A stretch of DNA of 10,349 nucleotides. Source: Roseiflexaceae bacterium. GTDB taxonomy: Bacteria; Chloroflexota; Chloroflexia; Chloroflexales; Roseiflexaceae. Below are positions 1 to 6,255 of the stretch, in pieces. The DNA is taken from assembly GCA_014381165.1 (NCBI GenBank), contig JACMIM010000107.1:1-10349 (forward strand). Direction: 5' to 3'. How positions within the stretch are numbered: the first letter of the stretch is position 1; each line of letters begins with the position of its first letter. A program made the translations under genes and the position numbers. The notes below the pieces were generated by a model. The model was not told the origin of the DNA and searched no databases. It saw nothing but the letters and a program-made list of their open reading frames with translations.

Positions 1-59
1 CCTCGCGGCTATTCCTGAACATTTACGAAGCGAGATGTGTAGCACAGTATAAACCCATA

Positions 60-146
60 CGCACTCACCACCGCACGACATCACCCTAAAGCAACATTAC
101 ATCCCTAATGTTGCTTTAGAATGGACGCCGTGCGGTGGTGAGTGCG
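60..146. repeat. Nested perfect inverted repeat (87-bp palindromic element)
   Basis: The outer arms are 18 bp and perfect: CGCACTCACCACCGCACG at 60-77 pairs with 129-146. Inside them lies a second perfect 14-bp pair, CTAAAGCAACATTA at 86-99 with 106-119, around a 6-base loop (100-105). The 8- and 9-base spacers between the two stems pair poorly, so the single strand would fold as one long hairpin with an internal bulge. No T-tract follows, so it is not a standard rho-independent terminator, and I see no flanking target duplication. It lies 100 bp upstream of the response regulator gene. The remainder of 1-245 shows no gene. Possible roles are a miniature mobile or repetitive palindromic element, a structured RNA, or a cruciform regulatory site. 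Confidence 0.9.
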
Positions 147-219
147 CTGCTGATTGTCTGGCATCCGACGCACATTCGCCCGTCGATGGTGTTGCGCGAC
201 GCATAACAAGTGAGAGGTG

Positions 220-237
220 TGCTATCTTTGGTAGAAT
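220..237 (+). promoter_or_regulatory. Candidate -10 region for the two-component operon
   Basis: There are two -10-like hexamers close upstream of the ATG at 246: an extended -10 form, TGCTATCTT at 220-228, and TAGAAT at 232-237. Neither has a convincing -35 box. Use of TAGAAT would put the transcript start at or within a few bases of the ATG, giving a leaderless mRNA. This would fit the absence of a Shine-Dalgarno sequence there. This is inference from short motifs only. Confidence 0.25.
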
Positions 238-245
238 ACCACGAT

Positions 246-962
246 ATGCAAACGATTTTACTGGTCGAAGACGCGCTCGACCTTGCACAAGCCGTTGGCC
301 GCGAACTGACTGCCGCCGGATTTCGCGTTGTTCACGCCGCCGATGGGCTGGCTGCGCTCCAAGCATTTGCGCGCGAACAGCCTGACATGGTGGTGCTCGA
401 TTGGATGCTGCCCCAGCTCGATGGGCTAGAAGTGCTCAAGCGCCTGCGCCAATCAAGCGCGACGCCGGTGCTGATGCTTACCGCCCGCGCCGAAGAAGCC
501 GACCTTGTGATCGGGCTGGAACTTGGTGCCGACGATTACCTCGCCAAGCCGTTCGGCAACCGTGAACTGGTTGCCCGTGTGAAGGCGTTGGTGCGCCGCA
601 ACGCGCAGGTGAAACAAACAATCCAGGCCGATCAAACGCCATCCGCTACGGCGATAACGCGCGGCGGTCTGCACCTCGATCCGACAGCTCACAACGCGAT
701 GCTGGACGGACAGCCGCTCGATCTGACACCAATCGAGTGGAATTTGCTGGATGTGCTACTTCGCAACCCTGGGCGAGCGTTCAGCCGGGATTATCTCCTC
801 GATGCGGTATGGGGCGAACACTACGTCGGCAGCGACCGTTCCGTGGATAATGCCATGTTGCGCTTGCGAAAGAAACTTGGTGCGCTTGGCGATGAGATCG
901 AAACCGTGTGGGGTATCGGCTACCGTTTGCGGCCTGAGCGGCAGGCAGGAACCCAATTGTGA
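246..962 (+). CDS. OmpR/PhoB-family response regulator
   Basis: This is a DNA-binding response regulator of 238 aa, the usual length for the OmpR/PhoB family. The N-terminal receiver (about 1-120) has the acidic pocket E8/D9, phospho-acceptor D52 (in VLDWMLP), T79 and K101 (in LAKPF), so it should be fully phosphorylatable. The C-terminal winged helix (about 137-228) ends in the family's VWGIGYRL signature. I chose ATG 246 because LLVED follows directly, as is normal for receivers. A GTG at 210 in the same frame would add 12 residues. No clear ribosome-binding site precedes 246. The stop overlaps the start of the downstream sensor kinase gene, so the two are one operon and surely partners. 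The 11-bp phased repeats at 2699-2742 are a plausible target. Subfamily (PhoB, MtrA, other) cannot be fixed from sequence by eye. Confidence 0.93.
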   Translation: MQTILLVEDALDLAQAVGRELTAAGFRVVHAADGLAALQAFAREQPDMVVLDWMLPQLDGLEVLKRLRQSSATPVLMLTARAEEADLVIGLELGADDYLAKPFGNRELVARVKALVRRNAQVKQTIQADQTPSATAITRGGLHLDPTAHNAMLDGQPLDLTPIEWNLLDVLLRNPGRAFSRDYLLDAVWGEHYVGSDRSVDNAMLRLRKKLGALGDEIETVWGIGYRLRPERQAGTQL

Positions 963-2671
963 CCCTTGCATGCATGATAACGAGGCAGCATCTTGTGATA
1001 CCAACCCAGACCCCCCCCACCAGCACGTCGTCGGCTCATTCGCCTGCCGAATCTGGGATAGCACCAATGCGGCGTGATGCGTGGCATGGGCACGCGCAGC
1101 TCTGGAGTGCGACACCGCCCCGCGCCCAGATCGAAGCCCAGGTATTTTTGGCGTTTGGAATGATGGTGCTGTTTAGCGTGGCCCAGTGGTACGACGCGCA
1201 GGCAGTGTGGGGAAGCGTTGTACTTGGCGAGGGAGCGGCGCTGCTGCTGGCGCTACGGCTGCGCCTACCGCACGGAGAACACCTACAGCACATGAGGGCT
1301 GAAGCGTTAACGGCCGTTGATCTTGCGGTTGGCATGGGCCTGCTGTACACCGTTCTGGTGCTCGAATACCTGTGGAGTAGCGGCATCGATATTGGCAGGT
1401 TCAGTTTGAACGAATTGATCCTTGGCGCTGTGTTTGGTGTTGGCATACTGCTGCTGCACGGCGTGAGCTACGGGGCCTTTCGCGCCGTGTTTGGCCTGTT
1501 GCGCTGGTGGAATAGGCTGCGACAGCGCCGCCTGCTCTGGGCGCTGACCCACGATCAACTCGTTGTCGTGCTCGTGCTGATGGTGGTGTTTGGGGTGGTG
1601 TTTGGGATCGGTGCGGCACTGGTTGTGATTGCGACTGGGTTTCAGTACGGCGTTGCAAACGGCATGCTTGTGCAGCAACTGGGCGCGCTTTCGCTTATCG
1701 GCACGTTCTACGGGGCGCTGATCGTCCTGATGCTCGTGGGCGCCCTGCCGCTAGCGCTCCTGCTCTCGTTTGTGCTGGTGCGGCGGATCGTGCGCCGGGT
1801 CGAACAGCTTGCCGAAGCGACCGACGCGCTGCGACGTGGCGATTACACCGCGCGCGTTGTTGTGGGCGGGCAGGACGAAATCGCGCAACTCCAAACCAAT
1901 TTCAACGCGATGGCCGCTGAACTCAACGGCACCTTGCGCCAACTGCAAGATGAACGTGATCGCGTTGCTAGGTTACTCCAAGCACAGCGCGAACTCACCG
2001 CCAGCGTTTCACACGAACTGCGCACACCGGTTGCGACGCAACGCTCCTACCTTGACGCGGTGTTGCACGAGCGCAATGGCTTGCCGAAACACATACGCGC
2101 CGAACTTGCGATAGTCGAGCGGGAGACACACCGTTTACAACGCCTGATCGACGATCTGTTCCTGCTCTCGCGCACGGAAATCGGGCGGCTGACGTTGCGA
2201 ATGGAACCAGCTGACCTTGGACTGGTTGTCGAGCGCGTTGCCACCACACTTGCACCAGTTGGCTGGCACCATGGGCGGGTCGCAGTTGCTGCCCAAACGT
2301 TGCTGCATCCCACAATCGCCCTTGCCGACGAGGAGCGGGTCGAGCAGGTTGTTCGCAATCTTGTGCATAATGGCATCCGACACACGCCACCGGGCGGTAT
2401 TGTCGCCATTGTCGTGTCGGAAGATGTTGATCACATTCAGGTGCAGGTGAACGATACCGGGAGCGGCATCGCACCCGACGACCTGCCGCACATCTGGAAC
2501 CGCTTCTTCCGTGCCGATGGAGCCCGCGCCCTTGACCAAAGCGGGGCCGGTCTTGGGCTGGCACTCGTGAAAGAACTAACCGAAGCAATGGGGGGCAGCG
2601 TGGCGGTGGAAAGCAGCATAGGCGCGGGAAGCTCGTTCACACTACGCCTCCCCCGTGCGAAGAACCAATGA
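959..2671 (+). CDS. Membrane sensor histidine kinase, six TM segments plus HAMP
   Basis: This is the partner kinase of the preceding regulator (570 aa). It has about six hydrophobic segments (around 61-78, 82-101, 117-137, 152-172, 200-228, 243-274), a HAMP linker (about 275-322), a short coiled stretch, a HisKA domain with H-box SHELRTP (H352), and a HATPase domain with N-box N467/N471, G1 box DTGSG (499-503), FFRAD and G2 box GAGLGLAL (529-536). All catalytic boxes are intact. Loops between TM segments are short, so there is no large extracellular sensor domain; the signal may be perceived in or at the membrane. GTG 959 is supported by the GTGA overlap with the upstream stop and by AGGAA at 947-951. 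The first 36 residues are polar and rich in Pro/Ser/Thr, and ATG 1067 is an alternative start. A C8 run lies at 1011-1018 within this N-terminal stretch. Confidence 0.92.
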   Translation: MTLACMITRQHLVIPTQTPPTSTSSAHSPAESGIAPMRRDAWHGHAQLWSATPPRAQIEAQVFLAFGMMVLFSVAQWYDAQAVWGSVVLGEGAALLLALRLRLPHGEHLQHMRAEALTAVDLAVGMGLLYTVLVLEYLWSSGIDIGRFSLNELILGAVFGVGILLLHGVSYGAFRAVFGLLRWWNRLRQRRLLWALTHDQLVVVLVLMVVFGVVFGIGAALVVIATGFQYGVANGMLVQQLGALSLIGTFYGALIVLMLVGALPLALLLSFVLVRRIVRRVEQLAEATDALRRGDYTARVVVGGQDEIAQLQTNFNAMAAELNGTLRQLQDERDRVARLLQAQRELTASVSHELRTPVATQRSYLDAVLHERNGLPKHIRAELAIVERETHRLQRLIDDLFLLSRTEIGRLTLRMEPADLGLVVERVATTLAPVGWHHGRVAVAAQTLLHPTIALADEERVEQVVRNLVHNGIRHTPPGGIVAIVVSEDVDHIQVQVNDTGSGIAPDDLPHIWNRFFRADGARALDQSGAGLGLALVKELTEAMGGSVAVESSIGAGSSFTLRLPRAKNQ

Positions 2672-2680
2672 CCAATGACC
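2665..2680. repeat. Heptamer tandem repeat CCAATGA x2.3 over a stop codon
   Basis: CCAATGA occurs twice in tandem (2665-2671, 2672-2678) followed by CC. The first copy supplies the TGA stop of the sensor kinase gene. The second supplies a TGA in another frame. It is short and could be chance, but it resembles the longer heptamer repeat at 6231-6255, which also sits exactly on gene ends. Confidence 0.6.
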
Positions 2681-2698
2681 GAGGTTTGACTACATCAA

Positions 2699-2742
2699 AT
2701 GCGACAGCTTTGCGACAGATTTATGATATGGCTGCGACAGGT
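2699..2742. promoter_or_regulatory. Phased direct-repeat operator, likely OmpR/PhoB-family binding array
   Basis: GCGACAG occurs at 2701-2707, 2712-2718 and 2734-2740, each preceded by T, so starts are 11 and 22 bp apart. The block divides into four 11-bp units, of which the third (2721-2731) is degenerate. Direct repeats at 11-bp pitch are the known recognition geometry for OmpR/PhoB-family dimers. On the minus strand the first two copies read CTGTCGC-AAAG-CTGTCGC, close in form to the enterobacterial Pho box (CTGTCAT-N4-CTGTCA). The array sits between the two-component operon and the small receiver gene. It ends close to a -10-like box at 2749, the position where activators of this family replace a -35. 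The natural candidate ligand is the regulator encoded at 246-962; that link is inferred. Confidence 0.7.
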
Positions 2743-2748
2743 GACTGG

Positions 2749-2754
2749 TACTAT
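2749..2754 (+). promoter_or_regulatory. Candidate -10 box downstream of the operator array
   Basis: TACTAT lies 8 bp after the last GCGACAG repeat and has no good -35 of its own; the repeats occupy that place. A start near 2761 would give a leader of about 66 bases to the receiver gene at 2827. Support is positional and motif-level only. Confidence 0.4.
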
Positions 2755-2826
2755 TCAATCATTGAAACGAAAGCAACAATCACAGGAACTTCTCATTGTT
2801 CATAGTCATAGTACAGGAGAGCGACA

Positions 2827-3264
2827 ATGACCACACGAATTTGCATTGTGAGCGACGATGTCGAACGCCGAGCAGCATTCAAAGCTATGCTGGCGCATCT
2901 GCCGAACGTAGCCATAGTCGGCGAAATTGGCGAGAGTACAGCACTACGGCTGCTCGTCCCACTCGCGCCCAACCTCATTTTACTCGACGCGACGACGCCC
3001 GGACTCAATCCAATTACCATGCTGCAAATACTATTGAACACGCCTGTTATCGTGCTTGCAGCAACCGCAAGCCAAAACGAGCAGCAGTTGTTTCAGGAGT
3101 TGGGCGCACGCGCCGTTGTGCCGCCGAACCAATTCGACCGACTCACCAGCATACTCGGCAGCATGGTCGGGGAAGCAGAGCAACATGGAAATACGCCGCT
3201 ACGACCACATCAACCGCGACGGCGCTGGGCGGACAATGTGTCTACCGTGCTCACACGTCACTGA
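2827..3264 (+). CDS. Stand-alone receiver-domain protein with degenerate active site
   Basis: This small protein (145 aa) consists of one CheY-like receiver fold and no output domain. D10/D11 (in IVSDD) form the acid pocket and D54 (in LILLDATTPG) matches the phospho-acceptor. The position normally Thr/Ser after strand 4 is Ala (IVLAAT, A78). The usually invariant Lys of the K-P motif is replaced, since the sequence there reads ARAVVPPNQF. The fold order and the GE-x-G-x-S-A-L stretch resemble NarL- or CheB-type receivers. After about residue 117 there is a basic tail rich in Arg, His and Pro. Start ATG 2827 has a good AGGAGA at 2815-2820. Its promoter region carries the phased operator array. 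Its stop overlaps the stop of the convergent GAF kinase gene. It may be a phosphorylation-poor partner or modulator in this signalling cluster; function unknown. Confidence 0.8.
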   Translation: MTTRICIVSDDVERRAAFKAMLAHLPNVAIVGEIGESTALRLLVPLAPNLILLDATTPGLNPITMLQILLNTPVIVLAATASQNEQQLFQELGARAVVPPNQFDRLTSILGSMVGEAEQHGNTPLRPHQPRRRWADNVSTVLTRH

Positions 3265-5087
3265 TCTGCTACCCGTAGCGCCGTGGTGTGTCGGCTTACG
3301 GGAAGCGTGATATGAAAACGAGCACCGCTGCCCAACGCCGATTCTGCCCAGAGTTTGCCGCCGTGCTGGGCGATGATCTCCGCTACGATGTAGAGTCCAA
3401 GTCCCGATCCGCTGGCAACATGTTCGCCGCGCCCGCGATAGAATCGATCGAAGATATGCGGTAAATCATCCGCAGCGATGCCCATGCCCTGATCTTCCAC
3501 CGTGATTTGTACCTCCTGCGGAAGTTCAGCTGCATGTGCATCCTGCGCGCCAGTAGCACTGAGATGCACAGTGATTGTACCGCCACCTGGCGTGTAACGA
3601 ATGGCATTGGCCAGCAAGTTACCAAGCACTTGCCGGAGGCGCTGCCGATCAGCGCTAATCTCAAACGCTGCTAATGCTGTCGTAAGCACCACGGTATGCG
3701 TAGTGCTCAATGCTTGCGCCGCTTCCACCTCCTCCTGAAGCAGACCGACCAAGTCAACTGGCGCAATGAACAGGCGGAACTGACCAGCGTCAACGCTATT
3801 AATATCGACCATATCATTGATCAGTTGAACCGCTTGTGCGGCTTTAGCGACCACGACTGGCAGGGCTTTTTGGCTGTAGGTCGTGTCGCCACGCGCCGCG
3901 CGTTGCAGCGCCAGATGACTGCTGCCAGCGATGATCGTCAACGCATTCTTGAGATCGTGGGCGATAATTGCGATCAGGCTTTCGCGCTCATCCTGTTTGA
4001 TGCGCGCCTGCTCGGCTGCCGCGAGTTCCTCGGTCAGCGTATCATGGTGTAGTGCGTAGCCGAGCCGTGCGCTGATAAATGTGAGGAAGCTTACGTCGTC
4101 ATCGGAGAAGGCGTTGGTGCGCGCCGCGCCGAGTACGACCAAGCCCTGACGTGTTTCCTCGACCTGGAGTGGCACAATCAGCATTGATTGAATGCCAGCA
4201 ATCGATGTACTTGGCACGCTCGTAAGCGCATCCGCGCGGTCGATACGTAATGGATTGCCCTGCTGGAACACCTGGAGCAGCGGGCCGCTTGTGGCCAGGG
4301 GAATGTGATCCAGCCCCCGTTCGCGCTGGAGCCGCCCAAGCGGCGTATCGCTGCTGCCAAAGGCAATCAGTTCATCTGTCGCTGGGCTATGTAGTAAAAT
4401 GCTGGCAATCTCGGCCTGGAGAATTATGCATAGCTGGTCGGTGATAGTGTGCGACAAAGTCTCCGTCGACTCACTCGCGGGTATGGCCGCAATGGTATGG
4501 AGCAGCCGAATGAGCAGCGTGCGGCGCTCTTGACGATGGAAGATGTCATTGTTTTCCAGGGCTAACCCGACCAAATCGGCCAGAACTGCCAGGAATGGCA
4601 GCAAATCATCCATGGAAGCATTGCCGAGTGGGTGAAACGGCGTGTCGTCCTGATTCGTTCCCTTGCCCTCGACCACGGACAAGACGCCGACCAAACGCGC
4701 CCTGCTGCGTATCGGTACCGCAGCAATTGCGCCGATGGCATCGGGCGGCAGCGTGTCGCTCCAGTGTGGAAGCGGAGCAACGCGCGGATCACTCGCAGGG
4801 TTGGTGACCACAATCGGGCGACCGCGCCGTATCACCCAGCCTTCCACGCCAACGTCGAGTGAACGAATCACGGGCACCTCTGGCAGGCCGCTACTTGTGG
4901 CGGCAAGACGCAAAGCCGACGGCGAACCCTCGACCAGAAACAAGGCAGCCTGCTGAACTTCAAGCAGATCGCACGTCCGGTGCATAATCAGATCGAGCGT
5001 CGTCGCAAGCGGTTCGCCACGGGCGATTGCTGCACTGATGTGGGCAAAGGCATCGTCACGCGATGCAGAGTTCGACGGTCGTGCCAT
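3258..5087 (-). CDS. Soluble GAF-GAF hybrid-free sensor histidine kinase
   Basis: This is a cytosolic histidine kinase of 609 aa with no TM segment. The order is GAF domain 1 (about 15-180), GAF domain 2 (about 190-350), HisKA with AHDLKN (H377), then HATPase with N490/N494, G1 box DQGMG (from D532), FDRFYRG and G2 box GSGLGL (560-565). GAF domains usually bind small ligands, haem, nucleotides or chromophores; I see no obvious chromophore-binding Cys motif and cannot name the ligand. I chose ATG at 5085-5087, not the GTG at 5160-5162. GAGAGG lies just upstream of the ATG, and the longer start would fall inside an extended -10 promoter (5153-5161). No receiver is fused to it. It converges on the single-domain receiver gene with a 7-base overlap, so the two may work together, although they are not co-transcribed. 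Confidence 0.92.
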   Translation of the reverse strand: MARPSNSASRDDAFAHISAAIARGEPLATTLDLIMHRTCDLLEVQQAALFLVEGSPSALRLAATSSGLPEVPVIRSLDVGVEGWVIRRGRPIVVTNPASDPRVAPLPHWSDTLPPDAIGAIAAVPIRSRARLVGVLSVVEGKGTNQDDTPFHPLGNASMDDLLPFLAVLADLVGLALENNDIFHRQERRTLLIRLLHTIAAIPASESTETLSHTITDQLCIILQAEIASILLHSPATDELIAFGSSDTPLGRLQRERGLDHIPLATSGPLLQVFQQGNPLRIDRADALTSVPSTSIAGIQSMLIVPLQVEETRQGLVVLGAARTNAFSDDDVSFLTFISARLGYALHHDTLTEELAAAEQARIKQDERESLIAIIAHDLKNALTIIAGSSHLALQRAARGDTTYSQKALPVVVAKAAQAVQLINDMVDINSVDAGQFRLFIAPVDLVGLLQEEVEAAQALSTTHTVVLTTALAAFEISADRQRLRQVLGNLLANAIRYTPGGGTITVHLSATGAQDAHAAELPQEVQITVEDQGMGIAADDLPHIFDRFYRGRGEHVASGSGLGLYIVAEIIAQHGGKLWAESALGSGARFHITLPVSRHTTALRVADQ

Positions 5088-5152
5088 GGTGCGCCTCTCT
5101 TCCAAAAATTGTGCGCGAACTTGGGTGCCGCAACTCCTGAATTGCGGATCAG

Positions 5153-5161
5153 AGTATAGCA
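5153..5161 (-). promoter_or_regulatory. Extended -10 promoter for the GAF kinase
   Basis: On the minus strand the sequence reads TGCTATACT, an extended -10 with a near-consensus hexamer. A transcript start about 7-8 bases downstream would leave a leader of roughly 60 bases before the ATG at 5087. No strong -35 is visible, which extended -10 promoters tolerate. Confidence 0.55.
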
Positions 5162-5194
5162 CTAATCGCGCATACTACCCGTATTCGCATACAG

Positions 5195-5200
5195 TACAAT
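5195..5200 (+). promoter_or_regulatory. Candidate -10 box for the first alpha/beta hydrolase
   Basis: TACAAT lies 40 bp before the ATG at 5241, in the divergent gap shared with the GAF kinase. The -35 is weak. An AGGAG ribosome-binding site at 5229-5233, 7 bases before the ATG, fixes the hydrolase start independently. Confidence 0.35.
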
Positions 5201-5240
5201 ACACAACATATGGGGTACAGCCAACGACAGGAGTTACGTA

Positions 5241-6239
5241 ATGCGCCACCAGTCGTTTTCTCGCGCAGTGCAGCTTGGGCGTGGCATCGGCCTGCTTTCC
5301 GCCACAAGTGTTGCCAGCCTCGCAGCACTTGCGCTGTGGCCGATCGATCTGGCGCACCTGACGGCACGCCCGAACCCAACGCACAGCTACGACACGGCCC
5401 TGGCTCGGCTGCGCGCGTTCGAGCTGCCAGAAACAGACGGCAACGTTGCAGCATACGGGCGCACGCGCCTGCTGGCCCACGGGCAGGCGACCAAGCGCGT
5501 GATCGTGCTTATCCATGGCATGACCAACTGCCCGGAGCAATATGTCAAGCTCGCACCACAGTTCCACGCGCAGGGCTACACGGTGTTAGTGCCACGCATG
5601 CCATTGCACGGCCTGCGCGATCGCAACACATCGGCGATGGGCGCACTAACTGCCGCACAGCTCTGCCAGTATGCCGATACCGCCATCGATATCGCCTGTG
5701 GGCTGGGCGAACATGTGACCGTGGCAGGCATCTCGGCGGGCGGCGTGATCGCGGCCTGGCTGTGCCAGCAGCGCGCCGATGTCGATCTCGCCGTGCAGAT
5801 CGCCTCGGCATTTCGCACACACCAGGTGCCAGCAGCAATCAATACCATGGCCATGCGGCTGGCCTGCCGGTTGCCAAACATGCAAGTACCGATCAATGGT
5901 GGGCTTGACCACGGCTACACAAGCCACTCGACCCGTGGTTTCGCCGAGGTCATGAAGCTGGGCCAAGCGGTACGGCAGCAGTCCCAGCGTCACCCGCCCG
6001 CCGCCCGCGCCGCACTTGTGATCACCAATGCGTGTGACAATGTGGACAATGGCTTGACGATGGATTTGCTGGCGCGCTGGCAGCAACACGGCCTACAGCC
6101 CACCGCTCACTACGAGTTCCCCCGCGAACTCGGTTTCGATCATGATATCATCGACCCAGCCCAACCCGATCAGCACACCGATTATGTCTATCCAACACTG
6201 CGAGAACAGATCGACCGCATGACAAGATCTAGCCCCTAG
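5241..6239 (+). CDS. Membrane-anchored or exported alpha/beta hydrolase (paralogue A)
   Basis: This is a serine hydrolase of 332 aa. The N-terminus is basic and then hydrophobic (about 16-33), suggesting a signal peptide or membrane anchor. No lipobox Cys is visible. The catalytic layout is canonical: oxyanion motif HGMTN (H92-N96), nucleophile elbow GISAGG with S165, a likely acid D266 (in ITNACDN), and His H301 (in GFDHDIIDP). The closest recognisable group is esterase, monoacylglycerol lipase or lysophospholipase-like hydrolases; the substrate is unknown. Start ATG is backed by AGGAG at 5229-5233. The neighbouring minus-strand gene is a clear paralogue of the same length, sharing QGYTVL-PRMP-HGLRDR and AG-SAGGV. 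The last residues (SSP) and the stop codon are encoded by the AGCCCCT repeat. It is transcribed divergently from the GAF kinase. Confidence 0.88.
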   Translation: MRHQSFSRAVQLGRGIGLLSATSVASLAALALWPIDLAHLTARPNPTHSYDTALARLRAFELPETDGNVAAYGRTRLLAHGQATKRVIVLIHGMTNCPEQYVKLAPQFHAQGYTVLVPRMPLHGLRDRNTSAMGALTAAQLCQYADTAIDIACGLGEHVTVAGISAGGVIAAWLCQQRADVDLAVQIASAFRTHQVPAAINTMAMRLACRLPNMQVPINGGLDHGYTSHSTRGFAEVMKLGQAVRQQSQRHPPAARAALVITNACDNVDNGLTMDLLARWQQHGLQPTAHYEFPRELGFDHDIIDPAQPDQHTDYVYPTLREQIDRMTRSSP

Positions 6240-6255
6240 CCCCTAGCCCCTAGCC
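6231..6255. repeat. Heptamer tandem repeat (AGCCCCT)3 + AGCC between convergent genes
   Basis: AGCCCCT is repeated three times plus four bases. Including the preceding TCT, the palindrome CTAG occurs four times at 7-bp steps (6229, 6236, 6243, 6250). Because 7 is not a multiple of 3, TAG appears in all three frames on the plus strand and in all three on the minus strand. The stop codons of both flanking hydrolases (6237-6239 plus; 6243-6245 minus) and the last two or three residues of each protein lie in it. It resembles the short heptanucleotide tandem repeats known from cyanobacteria and other filamentous bacteria. Confidence 0.92.

Noticed and set aside
60..146. Integron attC site
   Set aside because: Size and palindromic form fit, but there is no GTTRRRY/RYYYAAC core pair and the stems are perfect, without the unpaired bases attC sites need. 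No cassette arrangement is present.
1995..2588. Minus-strand open frame of 197 aa inside the sensor kinase gene
   Set aside because: It is an Arg-rich shadow of the HisKA/HATPase coding region.
2761..2768. CRISPR repeat end, ATTGAAAC
   Set aside because: The 8-mer matches a common CRISPR repeat terminus but occurs once, with no repeat-spacer periodicity nearby.
5088..5162. Longer GAF kinase starting at the GTG at 5162
   Set aside because: The added 25 residues have no family match, the GTG lies inside an extended -10 box, and a ribosome-binding site precedes the ATG at 5087.
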